DNA from: Helicobacter colisuis
GTDB lineage: Bacteria > Campylobacterota > Campylobacteria > Campylobacterales > Helicobacteraceae
NCBI RefSeq assembly: GCF_023646285.1
Contig: NZ_JAMOKX010000005.1
Span: 121,201 to 185,200, forward strand
DNA length: 64,000 nt
Direction of reading: 5' to 3'
Below, in pieces: positions 35,552 to 45,068 of the stretch. The position numbers were made by a program, and so were the translations under genes. The notes under the pieces were generated by a model. The model saw nothing but the letters and a program-made list of their open reading frames with translations. It was not told where the DNA came from and did no database searches. The number at the start of each line of letters is the position of its first letter. The stretch's first letter is position 1.

Positions 35552-36559
35552 TTATTTTATTGTTATTTTATATTGTTGCAAGGCACTTAGAATCTTATCA
35601 TTAATGCCATTTTCAATCGTAGAAATTGCCTGAAAAATCGCATTTTTCATTGCTTTAGCATTACTTTTTCCATGACAAATAATCACATTCCCATCAATGC
35701 CAAGAAGTGGCGCACCGCCGTATTCTGCATAATCAATTTGCTTTTTAAGCTTCTTAAACACACCTCGCATAAACAATGCTCCAAAAGTTCCTGCAAAGGA
35801 ATCTTTGATATATTGTCTTAAGAGATGAATGATTGAATCTGCAACGCCCTCACTTGTTTTAAGGACAACATTCCCGACAAAACCATCACAAACAATCACC
35901 TCAACTGAAGAATCAAAAATATTATTGCCTTCAATATTTCCAATAAAGCTTGGATGATTCCTTAATATTTCCATTGCCGCTTTTGTGTTTTCATTGCCCT
36001 TGCATTCTTCTTCTCCATTGGCAAGCAATCCGATTCGCACTTTAGGGTATTTCAAAATCCATTTTGCATACTCATGCCCCATAACGCCAAACTCAAAAAG
36101 ATTTTCAGGCTTACAATCCACATTAGCACCCGCATCAACAATGAGGCTTTTATTTCCATCAGTGCGTGGCATCAAGGTGCAAATTGCAGGACGAGAAATA
36201 CCTTTTAAGCGTCCAATTTTTAAAGTTGCCAAACTCATAGTTGCACCACTATGCCCAGCAGAAACCACCGCATCTACTTCTTTGTTTTTTAGCATTTCCA
36301 TAGCTAGATAAATTGAGCTATCTTTACGCTTAAGCGCTGCAGTAGCACCATCGTCCATTGCAATAAAATCTTCACAATGAATGATTTGGACTCTATTTAC
36401 CATATTTGCAGGAATCAAAGGTTCAAGAATCGTTTTATCCCCAATAAGAACTAACGAAAAATCTCGCTCTTTTAATGCCCACAAAGCACCTTCTACAAGC
36501 GGTGAAGCTCCAAAATCACCACCCATTGCATCAACAGCAATTTTCACAATACTTACCAA
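35552..36559 (-). CDS. plsX: Phosphate acyltransferase PlsX
   Basis: This 335-residue enzyme makes acyl-phosphate from acyl-ACP for phospholipid synthesis. It has the N-terminal AVDAMGGDFGASPLVEGAL, SAGHSGATMSLA near residue 100, NVDCKPENLFEFG-type and DGFVGNVVLKTSEG near 222, all typical. The length is normal. The first few residues before the A-V-D-A motif suggest the annotated start is right or at most a few codons early. Confidence 0.97.
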   Translation of the reverse strand: MVSIVKIAVDAMGGDFGASPLVEGALWALKERDFSLVLIGDKTILEPLIPANMVNRVQIIHCEDFIAMDDGATAALKRKDSSIYLAMEMLKNKEVDAVVSAGHSGATMSLATLKIGRLKGISRPAICTLMPRTDGNKSLIVDAGANVDCKPENLFEFGVMGHEYAKWILKYPKVRIGLLANGEEECKGNENTKAAMEILRNHPSFIGNIEGNNIFDSSVEVIVCDGFVGNVVLKTSEGVADSIIHLLRQYIKDSFAGTFGALFMRGVFKKLKKQIDYAEYGGAPLLGIDGNVIICHGKSNAKAMKNAIFQAISTIENGINDKILSALQQYKITIK

Positions 36560-36568
36560 GCCTTGATT

Positions 36569-36721
36569 TTAGTCTTTATATTTTCCAGTAAATTTATTTA
36601 CCCTATGAGGCATTTTCCAAGTGCCATCTTTATCTTTTATGGGCATTGCTAGAGTGATTTTATAATGCGTTCTTCTCTTTGCTGCTCTTGTTTTACTTAC
36701 GCGTCTCTTTGGTACTGCCAT
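36569..36721 (-). CDS. rpmF: 50S ribosomal protein L32
   Basis: This 50-residue basic protein begins [12 protein letters not shown] and contains R-R-T-H-Y-K-I near residue 16 and M-P-H-R-V-N near 37, the L32 signature. No zinc-binding Cys pairs are present, so it is the Cys-free form. GGAGT precedes the ATG. It lies between yceD and plsX, the classical rpmF-fab arrangement, and was too short for a simple ORF scan. Confidence 0.95.
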   Translation of the reverse strand: MAVPKRRVSKTRAAKRRTHYKITLAMPIKDKDGTWKMPHRVNKFTGKYKD

Positions 36722-36731
36722 TTTTTACTCC

Positions 36732-37106
36732 TTAAATTTTAGTTTTAATATGATAATCACAGCGAATCATTTCCAATTCGCCCCTCAAAATTTCCTCCAA
36801 ATCAATACTTCCATTCTCACATTCAACAACTTCTTCAAAATGTTCATTATCCAAGCTAACTTTTCCGTTGCTAAGATAAAATGAAACTTCATTGTCTAAT
36901 GTCTCCAAGTATTCTTCTCCACTCAAATCGCATACTAACTCCATCTCTCCTTGCAAACTCGCATCAAGCCTGATAAAGTCTCTATAACTTCTATCATAAG
37001 ACAAGAAACCTTCAAACTTAACTGAATCTTTTTGAAGACTAAATGGAATCTTCTCTCCATTTCTACAAGCCTGAAATGCTCTTAAAAAGGGAATCTTAGA
37101 AGCCAA
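36732..37106 (-). CDS. YceD/DUF177-family protein
   Basis: This 124-residue acidic protein has the DUF177 core: LVCDLSGEEYLETLDNEVSF around residue 57, and an Asp/Glu-rich C-terminal section with EVVECENGSIDLEEILRGE. It occupies the standard place directly upstream of rpmF. YceD homologues are implicated in ribosomal RNA maturation or plsX-rpmF expression; the mechanism is not known here. It starts exactly where the ndk gene ends. Confidence 0.85.
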   Translation of the reverse strand: MASKIPFLRAFQACRNGEKIPFSLQKDSVKFEGFLSYDRSYRDFIRLDASLQGEMELVCDLSGEEYLETLDNEVSFYLSNGKVSLDNEHFEEVVECENGSIDLEEILRGELEMIRCDYHIKTKI

Positions 37107-37520
37107 TTAGCAAATTTCTCTTTCTGCAAAGAAAAATTTAATTTCTTTTTCTGCATTCTCTAAGCTATCACTTCCATGCACTGCGTTAGCATCAATGCTT
37201 TCAGCAAAGTCTGCTCTTATTGTCCCTGCTGCTGCTTCTTTAGGGTTTGTAGCACCCATTAATTCACGATTTTTCGCAACTGCATTCAAGCCTTCTAATA
37301 CCATTACAACAACTGGACCACTTACCATAAAAGCAACCAAATCATTGAAAAAGGGACGACTTTTGTGAATGGCATAAAACTCTTGCGCATCACATTGGCT
37401 TAATTGAATTTTTTTCATTGCGGCAATTCTTAAGCCATTGCTTTCAAATCTATCAACAATTTTACCAATAACATTCTTTTTTACTGCATCTGGCTTAATA
37501 ATGGATAATGTTTTCTCCAT
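37107..37520 (-). CDS. ndk: Nucleoside diphosphate kinase
   Basis: The product of 137 residues from the preferred start transfers the gamma-phosphate between nucleotides through the active His in NAVHGSDS near residue 116. It has [13 protein letters not shown] at the N-terminus and [17 protein letters not shown] near 58. An upstream in-frame codon at 37544 would add eight residues. The ATG at 37520 has AGGAG upstream and matches family length. It heads the yceD-rpmF-plsX-fabH run. Confidence 0.97.
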   Translation of the reverse strand: MEKTLSIIKPDAVKKNVIGKIVDRFESNGLRIAAMKKIQLSQCDAQEFYAIHKSRPFFNDLVAFMVSGPVVVMVLEGLNAVAKNRELMGATNPKEAAAGTIRADFAESIDANAVHGSDSLENAEKEIKFFFAEREIC

Positions 37521-37618
37521 TTCCTTACTCCTATATTTCACCAAAAATTTTGGAATTTTATAAAATCAAAGTTATTATTATACAATAAAAAATTATATTT
37601 AACATTAAACGCATTATT

Positions 37619-38314
37619 TTAGAATCGTTTTGGAGGTTTAATTCCCAAAATTCGCAACTCTCTATAAAATCTTTGCATACCAAAATTAGCCTTTTTATCA
37701 ATCTCATAAGAAAGAACTTTTAAATATTCTAAAATCTGCTTTTTGCTTACCCCTGTTTTTAAAGAAGCTTCCTCTAAGATATAGTAAGGTATTTTAATAC
37801 TTTTTTGTTTAAAAGCCTGAATGATTTTCTTAAAAAAAGTTAAATCTTTTCTTACGCATAATCTCCCAAATACAAAAGGCAACCCTTGCCTAGAAACCCA
37901 ATATTCCCCCATATCAATATAATCTTCTCTGGCTTCCTTTTGCTGTTTTAAAACCTCTATTAATGCTCGATCTCCAATCAAAACACGCCCTTTTAAGCCT
38001 AAAACCTTTAAAAGTGCGTTAGAAGTTGCTGATTGATAATCACTCCCTTCTTCTTCTTTTAGGCAAATAACGCTTAAGACTTTTTTTCTTGCGACAATTC
38101 CAATTTTTGAGGCAAAAAAATTACTTTTTCCTAAAGCTGTAATAGAAGACACAAACCCTGCATCAATGTAGCCAAATAAAAACTCTTTGTTAAGTCTAGC
38201 TGGATAAGATTTTCGTTTTTTATAACACAACATAAATTGAGAAGGTGTTGGATACGCGCGTATAAAAACTTCAAAAGGCAAAAGATTCAAATAATCAATT
38301 TTCCCAAAACGCAT
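37619..38314 (-). CDS. mqnA: MqnA-like chorismate dehydratase (futalosine menaquinone pathway)
   Basis: This 231-residue protein of the MqnA/MqnD periplasmic-binding-protein-like fold begins R-F-G-K-I-D-Y-L-N-L-L-P, the MqnA hallmark. G-Y-I-D-A-G-F-V-S-S-I near residue 49 is the usual substrate-contact region. MqnA removes water from chorismate to give 3-[(1-carboxyvinyl)oxy]benzoate, first step of the futalosine route that Campylobacterota use for menaquinone. It is on the short side and divergent in the middle, so MqnA over MqnD rests mainly on the N-terminus. Confidence 0.78.
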   Translation of the reverse strand: MRFGKIDYLNLLPFEVFIRAYPTPSQFMLCYKKRKSYPARLNKEFLFGYIDAGFVSSITALGKSNFFASKIGIVARKKVLSVICLKEEEGSDYQSATSNALLKVLGLKGRVLIGDRALIEVLKQQKEAREDYIDMGEYWVSRQGLPFVFGRLCVRKDLTFFKKIIQAFKQKSIKIPYYILEEASLKTGVSKKQILEYLKVLSYEIDKKANFGMQRFYRELRILGIKPPKRF

Positions 38315-38463
38315 AAACTCTCCTTGCCAAATATTCCAAATAATTCAATATTTTACACTATATCGCTTTAATATTCACCCTAATTACCGCTCAATAAATA
38401 AGTGAAATTTTAAAAAAAATAATATAAAATTAAGCAAAAATAATTGGAAACAAGGATAAATGT

Positions 38464-39321
38464 ATGAACCCCTTATTATTAAAGGCTATTCAAGATCTTC
38501 CACCTCTACCAAGCACCGTAACAGAATTGCGTAATTATATTGATTCTAATGGTGCAAATTTGGAAATCAAAAAGATTGCTACCATTATCCAAAAAGATCC
38601 GCTTTTAGTTGCAGAATTATTGCGCCTTGCAAACTCTCCTTTTTATGGATTCTCGCGACAAGTATCTACGATTCAGCAAGTTATTTCCTTACTAGGAATC
38701 AACAATATCAAAAATGTTGTTTTAGCCAATTCCATTAAATCTACCTTTACTATTGATGTTTCTCCTTATGGTTTGGACACTGCAGACTTTCTTAACAACT
38801 GCTCTAAGGAAGTAGATTTCATCTCAAATTGGCTCAAGGAAGAAGATAAAGCCCTAGCAAATACGCTTGTGCCTTGTGCAATGCTTTTAAGATTGGGCAT
38901 GATTTTGCTCTCTGACATACTTATTAGGTCCAATAAAGACAAGGAGTTCTTGGCTGAAAATAAAGCTCATAATTTCCAAGATATTCGCGAAGTAGAGAAT
39001 CATTATTGTGGTGTTGATAGCGTATCTTTTTTGGGATTTTTATTTGATTATTGGAAATTTGATGAAATCCTAATTCAGAGTATCTCTTACATTGACACTC
39101 CTCACGCTGCCACAGATGAGACCAAAAAAAATGCGTATGCTCTAGCCATTACCAACTGCCTTTTTGAACCATATGCACCGCTTAATCATTTTAATTCCAA
39201 AAAAGCTATTGCTCTCTTAAATGAAGCAAAAACACAAAATATTAATTTTAATATGGAGAATTTTTTAGCCAATTTGCCTAAAGAAGCTAAAGATAACCTA
39301 GCACAAGAATTAGAAAGCTAA
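38464..39321 (+). CDS. HDOD-domain signalling protein
   Basis: This 285-residue protein is mostly an HDOD domain (about residues 9-205). It begins LPPLPSTVTELR, has DPLLVAELLRLANSPFYGF near 42 and VISLLGINNIKNVVLANS near 70. The HD metal residues of active phosphohydrolases are not conserved, as is normal for HDOD. Such proteins act in signalling, biofilm and motility control in epsilon-type bacteria, but the partner is unknown. The start is ATG at 38464 with AAGGA upstream. It is convergent with ahpC across a shared hairpin. Confidence 0.9.
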   Translation: MNPLLLKAIQDLPPLPSTVTELRNYIDSNGANLEIKKIATIIQKDPLLVAELLRLANSPFYGFSRQVSTIQQVISLLGINNIKNVVLANSIKSTFTIDVSPYGLDTADFLNNCSKEVDFISNWLKEEDKALANTLVPCAMLLRLGMILLSDILIRSNKDKEFLAENKAHNFQDIREVENHYCGVDSVSFLGFLFDYWKFDEILIQSISYIDTPHAATDETKKNAYALAITNCLFEPYAPLNHFNSKKAIALLNEAKTQNINFNMENFLANLPKEAKDNLAQELES

Positions 39322-39324
39322 ATC

Positions 39325-39354
39325 TTAAAAAGGGGGGAATTAGTTAAACCCCCT
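39325..39354 (-). terminator. Rho-independent terminator of ahpC
   Basis: Read on the minus strand, GGGGG pairs with CCCCC across an 11-base loop and is followed at once by a CTTTTT run. This is a standard intrinsic terminator for the peroxiredoxin gene. On the plus strand the same stem follows the HDOD stop and could also end that transcript, though with a poorer T-run. Confidence 0.75.
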
Positions 39355-39385
39355 AAGCCTTTTTGGCTAGAGGGATTGTGGCAAA

Positions 39386-39982
39386 TTAAAGTTTATCTGC
39401 GTTTTGAGAAAGATAGTCTGCTACGCCTTTAGCATCAGCTTTCATACCTTTATCGCCCTTGTTCCAACCAGCTGGACAAACTTCACCATTTTCTTCAAAG
39501 AAAGTTAATGCATCACACATTCTTAGCATTTCATCCATATTTCTGCCAAGTGGAAGGTCATTGATTACAGCGTGGCGAACAACTTGATTTTTATCAATCA
39601 AGAAAGAACCTCTTAGCGCAACTGCTTCATCAATTAAAACTTCATAATCTCTTGAGATTTGTTTTGTAATATCAGAAACCATAGGGAATTGAACATTTCC
39701 GATTCCACCTTGATTAACTGGAGTATTTTTCCATGCAAAATGAACAACATCAGAATCAATAGAAACACCAATTACATTAAAACCTTTTTCTGCAAAAGCT
39801 TTTACTCTGTGATCCATAGCGATAATTTCTGAAGGGCAAACAAATGTAAAATCTTTTGGCCAAAAGAAAACGACTGCGCCATTTCTACCAAGATTTCTAG
39901 AAAGTTCAAAATCATTAACGATTTGATTGTCTGCCAAAACAGCAGGTGCTTTGAAATTTGGAGCTTTTTTTGTTACTAACAT
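39386..39982 (-). CDS. ahpC: 2-Cys peroxiredoxin (AhpC/TsaA)
   Basis: This 198-residue typical 2-Cys peroxiredoxin reduces hydrogen and organic peroxides. The peroxidatic Cys49 is in FTFVCPSEI and the resolving Cys near 169 in EVCPAGW. G-G-I-G-N (G-G-L-G type) near 92 and a C-terminal Y-L-S-Q-N are the helix elements of the sensitive form. It is monocistronic: its own upstream region, and a strong terminator downstream. Confidence 0.97.
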   Translation of the reverse strand: MLVTKKAPNFKAPAVLADNQIVNDFELSRNLGRNGAVVFFWPKDFTFVCPSEIIAMDHRVKAFAEKGFNVIGVSIDSDVVHFAWKNTPVNQGGIGNVQFPMVSDITKQISRDYEVLIDEAVALRGSFLIDKNQVVRHAVINDLPLGRNMDEMLRMCDALTFFEENGEVCPAGWNKGDKGMKADAKGVADYLSQNADKL

Positions 39983-40141
39983 TTTAAATCCTTTATAAAA
40001 ATAATTTGTTGATAAAAAATATCAACTGGAATGATACCAATAGTAATATAAATTCAATATTAAATATTTCTTGAATCTTTTTTACACTTTTTAAGATTAT
40101 TTTTGATAAGATTACAAAAATTAAAAATACAAGGTGAATTT

Positions 40142-41302
40142 ATGAAAAAAGAATTTCTTTTTACTTCTGAATCGGTTACCGAAGGGCATCCAGATAAAAT
40201 GGCTGATCAAATTAGCGATGCGATTTTAGATTACATTATAGAACGCGATCCAAAGGCTAGAGTAGCTTGTGAAACTTTACTTTCTAATGGTTATTGTGTG
40301 ATTGCTGGGGAATTAAAAACTCACGCTTATGCTCCTATGCAAGACATTGCTAGAAGCGTTATTCGAGAGATTGGCTATATTGATGCGCGTTATGGATTTG
40401 ATTACCGCAGTGCTGGTGTGCTTAATGGAATCGGAGAGCAAAGCCCCGATATTAATCAAGGTGTAGATAGAGAAGATGGTGAGATTGGAGCAGGAGATCA
40501 AGGCTTAATGTTTGGCTATGCTTGTCGCGAAACTGATGTTTTAATGCCACTTCCTATTTATCTTTCCCACAGAATCACCGAAAGATTAGCCGCCCTTAGA
40601 AAAGATGGAACACTTCCCTTTTTGCGCCCTGATGGCAAATCTCAAGTTACAATCAAATATGCTAATGGAATCCCTGTGAGCATTGACACTATTGTTGTCT
40701 CAACTCAACATAGTCCAGAGACTTCTCAAGAAACACTTAGAAGTGCCGTTATTGAAGAAGTTATCAAAAAATCTTTGCCAGAGCAATTTGCAACTGACAA
40801 TATCCGCTACTTTATCAATCCAACTGGAAAATTTGTCATCGGTGGTCCTCAAGGTGATGCAGGGCTAACAGGGCGAAAAATCATTGTTGATACTTATGGT
40901 GGAAGCTGTCCGCATGGCGGAGGGGCTTTTAGTGGAAAAGATCCAAGCAAAGTCGATAGAAGTGGTGCTTATGCGATGCGATATGTCGCAAAAAATCTTG
41001 TGGCAAGTGGAATCTGCGATAAAGCCACCGTTCAAATTGCCTATGCTATTGGAGTAGTAGAGCCTGTATCAATTCTTGTCAATACTCACGGAACAGGAAA
41101 GGTAGAAGATTCCAAAATTGAAGAATGCGTTAAAAATCTTTTCCGCCTTACACCAAAAGGCATTATTGAAACTCTAGACTTACTCCGCCCTATTTATCAA
41201 AAAACTGCAAGTTATGGACACTTTGGTAGAGAATTGCCTGAATTCACTTGGGAAAAAACTGATAAAGCAGAAGCCATCAAAGATTATTTCAATCTCAAAT
41301 AA
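40142..41302 (+). CDS. metK: S-adenosylmethionine synthetase
   Basis: This 386-residue protein makes SAM from Met and ATP. Family motifs are [20 protein letters not shown] at residues 5-24, [12 protein letters not shown] near 119, [20 protein letters not shown] near 250 and G-G-G-A-F-S-G-K-D near 277. An in-frame codon at 40103 extends the frame by 13 residues. The ATG at 40142 has an AAGGTG site and aligns with family starts. A strong terminator follows. No SAM riboswitch fold is apparent in the short upstream region. Confidence 0.97.
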   Translation: MKKEFLFTSESVTEGHPDKMADQISDAILDYIIERDPKARVACETLLSNGYCVIAGELKTHAYAPMQDIARSVIREIGYIDARYGFDYRSAGVLNGIGEQSPDINQGVDREDGEIGAGDQGLMFGYACRETDVLMPLPIYLSHRITERLAALRKDGTLPFLRPDGKSQVTIKYANGIPVSIDTIVVSTQHSPETSQETLRSAVIEEVIKKSLPEQFATDNIRYFINPTGKFVIGGPQGDAGLTGRKIIVDTYGGSCPHGGGAFSGKDPSKVDRSGAYAMRYVAKNLVASGICDKATVQIAYAIGVVEPVSILVNTHGTGKVEDSKIEECVKNLFRLTPKGIIETLDLLRPIYQKTASYGHFGRELPEFTWEKTDKAEAIKDYFNLK

Positions 41303-41335
41303 AAATTAGAGAGAATCTTGGATTCTCTCTAATTT
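41303..41335 (+). terminator. Terminator of metK
   Basis: A 15-bp perfect inverted repeat (AAATTAGAGAGAATC / GATTCTCTCTAATTT, 3-base loop) begins at the metK stop and ends in a T-rich stretch. It is among the strongest hairpins in the window. Confidence 0.8.
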
Positions 41336-41386
41336 TATTCCTTGCACATCGCTTCACAACAAATTATCAAAATTTATTCGATACTC

Positions 41387-42589
41387 CTAGCCTAAAATCC
41401 TTGCTTGATTCTTTTTGAAGTTTTTAATCATATGCAACATTCTAAAAGGGAATGAAATTAATTTGCCTTTTTTGCGTTTATGATAAGCATTAAAAGCAAC
41501 TCTTCCTATATCTCTAGCTAAATTATAATCTTTTAGTGAAATTTCTTCTTGCTCTATCGAATCTTTATTTTTAATAAGAAAGTAAGTATAAAATGGAATT
41601 AGAATAAATAAGCCTTTTTGATAATATCTTAAAAGCTTGTATCCAACCAAACATTGAAAAACTAAGGCACTATCTGCTTGTGGCTTGAGTGGTAATAATT
41701 TCTCTTTAAAAATAGGGGTTTGCTCCACCACATCCCACCAATATTGATCTAAAAATTTATTATGATAATCCAAATAGATTTTAGCGTTATTCCAAGGTTT
41801 AGTGTGTGTGAAATAGTGCAAGATTTTGGGATTTTGCAATGCACTATTAAAGTCTTTTCTATAATAAGGAAGTTTATCTCTACCTTTTTCATCTTTACAA
41901 ATCGCACGATAATAAACACAAACCATAAGATTCCATTCTATTCCAACCTTATGAGTTTTCCCAGATAAAACTATGTTTAATATATCTTGATCGTGGAAGG
42001 AATAACGATAATTTTTTCCAATCTCAAAAGCCTTATTTTCTACATTTTCTTGTCTCCACAAATCCAAATCTATAAGCAACATTCCGGCATTAAAATAACT
42101 ACCTGTAATATTTATGGGCTGATAAGCTTGATTTTTGGGCTTAAAAATCTTTTGAGAATGGTGCTCCATTACAACTCTACAAATTTTACCTTGCAAATCC
42201 ACTGCAAATAGCTCTCTTAAATCACCCAAAACAACCATATCTACATCCAAATAAACACATCGCTTAATTGATAATGGCAAAGCAGTGCCAATCTTTAAAC
42301 GATAATAAGTTAAATAATTTCCATTAAGTGTAGGCATAGAGTATTCTCTAAAGAGTTGGTCATCTAAAATATAAATAGCGAGTGTGCAAGGATAAATTTT
42401 TGAAAGCTCTAAGGCAAGATTCTCTAGATTATCTCTATTTTCTTGGCTAATAGAATCCATTAAAAGATGAAAATAATAGGCTTTATTTTCTAATTTGGAA
42501 TCTTGATTGGTATTTTGAATAATTGAAGCGATTAGCACTGCTGCATAAGGCACATAATTTTCATTTAAATTCAAAACAACATCATACAT
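41387..42589 (-). CDS. Glycosyltransferase family 8 protein
   Basis: This 400-residue retaining GT-A glycosyltransferase has the metal-binding D-x-D in VYLDVDMVVLGDLREL near residue 98 and GSYFNAGMLLIDLDLWR near 157. FHDQDILNIVL is near 192 and KILHYFTHTKPW near 252, the full GT8 set. Such enzymes add Glc or Gal to lipooligosaccharide cores in this group. The C-terminus is basic and amphipathic, likely for membrane contact. It stands alone between metK and tRNA-Leu, not in an LOS cluster. Confidence 0.92.
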   Translation of the reverse strand: MYDVVLNLNENYVPYAAVLIASIIQNTNQDSKLENKAYYFHLLMDSISQENRDNLENLALELSKIYPCTLAIYILDDQLFREYSMPTLNGNYLTYYRLKIGTALPLSIKRCVYLDVDMVVLGDLRELFAVDLQGKICRVVMEHHSQKIFKPKNQAYQPINITGSYFNAGMLLIDLDLWRQENVENKAFEIGKNYRYSFHDQDILNIVLSGKTHKVGIEWNLMVCVYYRAICKDEKGRDKLPYYRKDFNSALQNPKILHYFTHTKPWNNAKIYLDYHNKFLDQYWWDVVEQTPIFKEKLLPLKPQADSALVFQCLVGYKLLRYYQKGLFILIPFYTYFLIKNKDSIEQEEISLKDYNLARDIGRVAFNAYHKRKKGKLISFPFRMLHMIKNFKKNQARILG

Positions 42590-42743
42590 TATTATCCTCT
42601 AAGTATTTTACAAATATTTTGCAAGATTGTAGCATAAAATCAAATATCAACCAACACAAATTACGATACTTTATAGTATTTAAATAATTTAATTTTACAT
42701 TTATAGAAGAATAGATTATTTTACAAAAGAAATTTTAGAAGTA

Positions 42744-42827
42744 TGGTGCGCTGGGCGAGACTTGAACTCGCACGGGTCGCCCCGCCACCCCCTCAAGATG
42801 GTGTGTCTACCATTCCACCACCAGCGC
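42744..42827 (-). tRNA. tRNA-Leu (GAG)
   Basis: This minus-strand cloverleaf has acceptor GCGCTGG pairing CCAGCGC and a long variable arm typical of class II tRNAs. The anticodon stem CCATC/GGTGG has loop TTGAGGG, giving anticodon GAG (reads CTC/CTT). The T-arm is GTTCAAGTC and the CCA is encoded at 42744-42746. Confidence 0.93.
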
Positions 42828-42838
42828 AATAAAAGCTT

Positions 42839-42864
42839 AAGATTCTAGCCAAGACTAGAATCTT
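42839..42864 (-). terminator. Terminator of atpE
   Basis: The 10-bp perfect inverted repeat AAGATTCTAG / CTAGAATCTT has a 6-base loop and lies between atpE and tRNA-Leu. It probably ends the atpE transcript on the minus strand; flanking A/T bases extend the stem slightly. Confidence 0.65.
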
Positions 42865-42874
42865 AAAAGGGTTA

Positions 42875-43198
42875 TTATAAGCCTAGTATTCCTGCAAAAG
42901 GGTTAGCATAAAGAAGAATCAAGGCTACAACAAGTGTATAAATAACTTGCGCTTCAATCATCGCTAATGCAATAAACATTGTTGTCATAAGCTTACCACC
43001 CACACCAGGATTTCTAGCCATACCAGAAATAGTCGCAGCTGCTGTGCTTCCCATACCGATAGCACCACCAAGCGCAGCAATACCTAATCCAATACCTGCA
43101 GCAATTGCAGAATAAGACAACAACATTTCACCAGCACCTTCAGCAGCAAATGCTACACTAGCTAATGCAAAAAATGCTAAAAATAACTTTTTCATCAT
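42875..43198 (-). CDS. atpE: F0F1 ATP synthase subunit c
   Basis: This 107-residue proteolipid has two membrane helices joined by the polar loop A-R-N-P-G-V-G-G-K near residue 64. The proton-binding Glu is in ALAMIEAQVIY near 82. It carries an N-terminal signal-like extension (MMKKLFLAFFALASVAFA) typical of Campylobacterota subunit c. The gene is unlinked to the main atp operon, and atpB is also separate (59381), as is usual in this group. A 12-base palindrome lies beside its ribosome site. Confidence 0.95.
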   Translation of the reverse strand: MMKKLFLAFFALASVAFAAEGAGEMLLSYSAIAAGIGLGIAALGGAIGMGSTAAATISGMARNPGVGGKLMTTMFIALAMIEAQVIYTLVVALILLYANPFAGILGL

Positions 43199-43367
43199 TA
43201 TCTCCTTGAAATTTCAAAGTCTGTTCGGATCTGTCCCCTACTTATCACTTTGTAAGGCGCAATTATTATCATTTTTTGCTAAATTTTAAATAAAAGTAAG
43301 CCCACAATTGACAAAAATTTACAAATTTTTTGTTTTCTTTGTTTTAATTGTTGCGTAAAACACTTTT

Positions 43368-44165
43368 TTATTGACTTTTTTGTGCCAACAAAGCCTTTAA
43401 TTCCCTAATAGCATTCTCTAGCCCAACAAAAATTGCTCTTGCAATAATACTCTGTCCAATATTTAATTCCACAATCTCTTGAATCTCCAAAATAGGCTTT
43501 AAATTGACATAATTTAATCCGTGCCCCGCTGCGACCTCCAAGCCCAACTCATTTGCCTTTTTTGCTCCTTTTTTAAGAGAATCCAAAGACTGCTTCCAAA
43601 GATTTTGCAACTCTTTTTTGGGCAATTCTAATTCTTTGATGCTATTTTTCATCTTAGGTAAGTTTGAAAAAAGCATTAAGTGCAAATTCGCATAGCTCCC
43701 TGTGTGCAACTCTATCATCTCTGCCCCCACTTCCTTAGAGGCTTCAATTTGACTTACCTCAGAATCAATAAAAAGCGAAACTTGCGTGCCAACTTCTTGA
43801 AAACTTTTTGTAATTTGCAAAATGCGCTCAAAATTCCCCACAACATTTAACCCACCCTCTGTCGTTACTTCCTCTCTATTCTCTGGAACAAGCGTGATTC
43901 TATGTGGAGCAATTTTTAAAAGAAATTCAATAATAGCAGGATTAATTGATGACTCAATATTAATAGGTAAAAACGAAGATTGTGCTATCCGCAAAATGTC
44001 TTCATCGTGCATATGGCGCCTATCTTCCCTTAAATGCATCGTGATTTGATCTGCCCCTGCTCTCTTTGCGATAAAAATCGCTTCCAAAGGATCTGGATCA
44101 TTGATTTTTCGCGCTTCTCTTAAAGTAGCAATGTGATCAATATTTACTCCAAGTAGCATTTTCAC
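43368..44165 (-). CDS. pdxJ: Pyridoxine 5'-phosphate synthase
   Basis: This 265-residue TIM-barrel enzyme makes PNP from deoxyxylulose phosphate and aminoacetone phosphate. Visible motifs are LGVNIDHIATLREAR at residues 4-18, HLREDRRHM near 44, NIESSI near 72 and AAGHGLNY near 214. The length is at the upper end of the family. pdxA, its usual partner in Helicobacter, is not adjacent in this window. Confidence 0.96.
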   Translation of the reverse strand: MKMLLGVNIDHIATLREARKINDPDPLEAIFIAKRAGADQITMHLREDRRHMHDEDILRIAQSSFLPINIESSINPAIIEFLLKIAPHRITLVPENREEVTTEGGLNVVGNFERILQITKSFQEVGTQVSLFIDSEVSQIEASKEVGAEMIELHTGSYANLHLMLFSNLPKMKNSIKELELPKKELQNLWKQSLDSLKKGAKKANELGLEVAAGHGLNYVNLKPILEIQEIVELNIGQSIIARAIFVGLENAIRELKALLAQKSQ

Positions 44166-44232
44166 TCCTTTTTATGTCAAATTGATAGGATTTTAACTAA
44201 AATAACTTTAAAATTTATCACAAAGGTTTGCT

Positions 44233-45054
44233 ATGGTAATGGTATTTGACTGCGAAACAATTCCTGATACTACACTTATAAAGCAAGGTTTTAAAAAAGA
44301 GTTTGAAGCGCTTAACTTGGATTTTTCTAATGAACTAGCCATTAGCAAAAAAGCAATGGAGATTCAAAAGGAAAATAGTGGAAGTGAATTTTTACCCATT
44401 TGCTACCACCAAGTCGTTTCTATTGCTGCCATTTTTTGTGATGAATATGGTTATTTTAAAAAGGTAGGAAACTTCAAAGCCATGGGCAACACCAAAGAAG
44501 AAAGAGAAAAATCGCTCATACAAGCTTTTTTAGATTATTTAAACAAACATCAACCCAAACTAGTAAGCTTTAATGGAAGGGGATTTGACTTGCCAATGCT
44601 ATTACTTAGGGCAATGAAATACAAACTTCAAGCCAATGCGTATTTTGAAACAGACAATCTTCAATACAATAAAAACAAATGGGAAAACTACCGCCAAAGG
44701 TATAGTGAAAAATTTCATACCGATTTGCTTGATGTATTGGGAAATTTTGGAAGTGTGCGTGGATTAAAACTTGATGTGCTTGCAAACCTTATGGGATTCC
44801 CAGGAAAGTATGATATTCACGGAGATATGGTGCTAGAGCTTTATTATCAAGAGGAATATGAAAAAATTGATGAATATTGCCAAAGCGATGTCTTAAATAC
44901 TTATGGCGTGTATTTGCACTATGAGCTTTTAAAGGGCAATTTAAATGTGGAGCAATATCACGAAATCTTGAGTAATTGGAGAGAAAATCTCCCAAAAGAC
45001 AAATCTTATTCTTCAATCTTTTTTGATACAATCACACAACAAATTCACTCTTAA
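44233..45054 (+). CDS. Predicted 3'-5' exonuclease, PolB-exonuclease-like
   Basis: This 273-residue DEDD-fold nuclease has motif I as V-F-D-C-E-T-I-P at residues 4-11 (the D-x-E pair), motif II in SFNGRGFDLPMLLLRAM near 113 and motif III in Y-C-Q-S-D-V-L near 215. This fits the predicted-exonuclease family related to the proofreading domain of PolB-type polymerases, found as stand-alone proteins in many Proteobacteria. The role is not established. It ends 14 bases before the PDC-sensor membrane gene. Confidence 0.82.
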   Translation: MVMVFDCETIPDTTLIKQGFKKEFEALNLDFSNELAISKKAMEIQKENSGSEFLPICYHQVVSIAAIFCDEYGYFKKVGNFKAMGNTKEEREKSLIQAFLDYLNKHQPKLVSFNGRGFDLPMLLLRAMKYKLQANAYFETDNLQYNKNKWENYRQRYSEKFHTDLLDVLGNFGSVRGLKLDVLANLMGFPGKYDIHGDMVLELYYQEEYEKIDEYCQSDVLNTYGVYLHYELLKGNLNVEQYHEILSNWRENLPKDKSYSSIFFDTITQQIHS

Positions 45055-45068
45055 GCCAAAGGAACTTT

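Noticed and set aside
43220..43265. Possible small RNA (4.5S-like) upstream of atpE
   Set aside because: A GGGGACAG-like segment caught the eye, but the conserved SRP RNA tetraloop region is absent and no stable fold was found.
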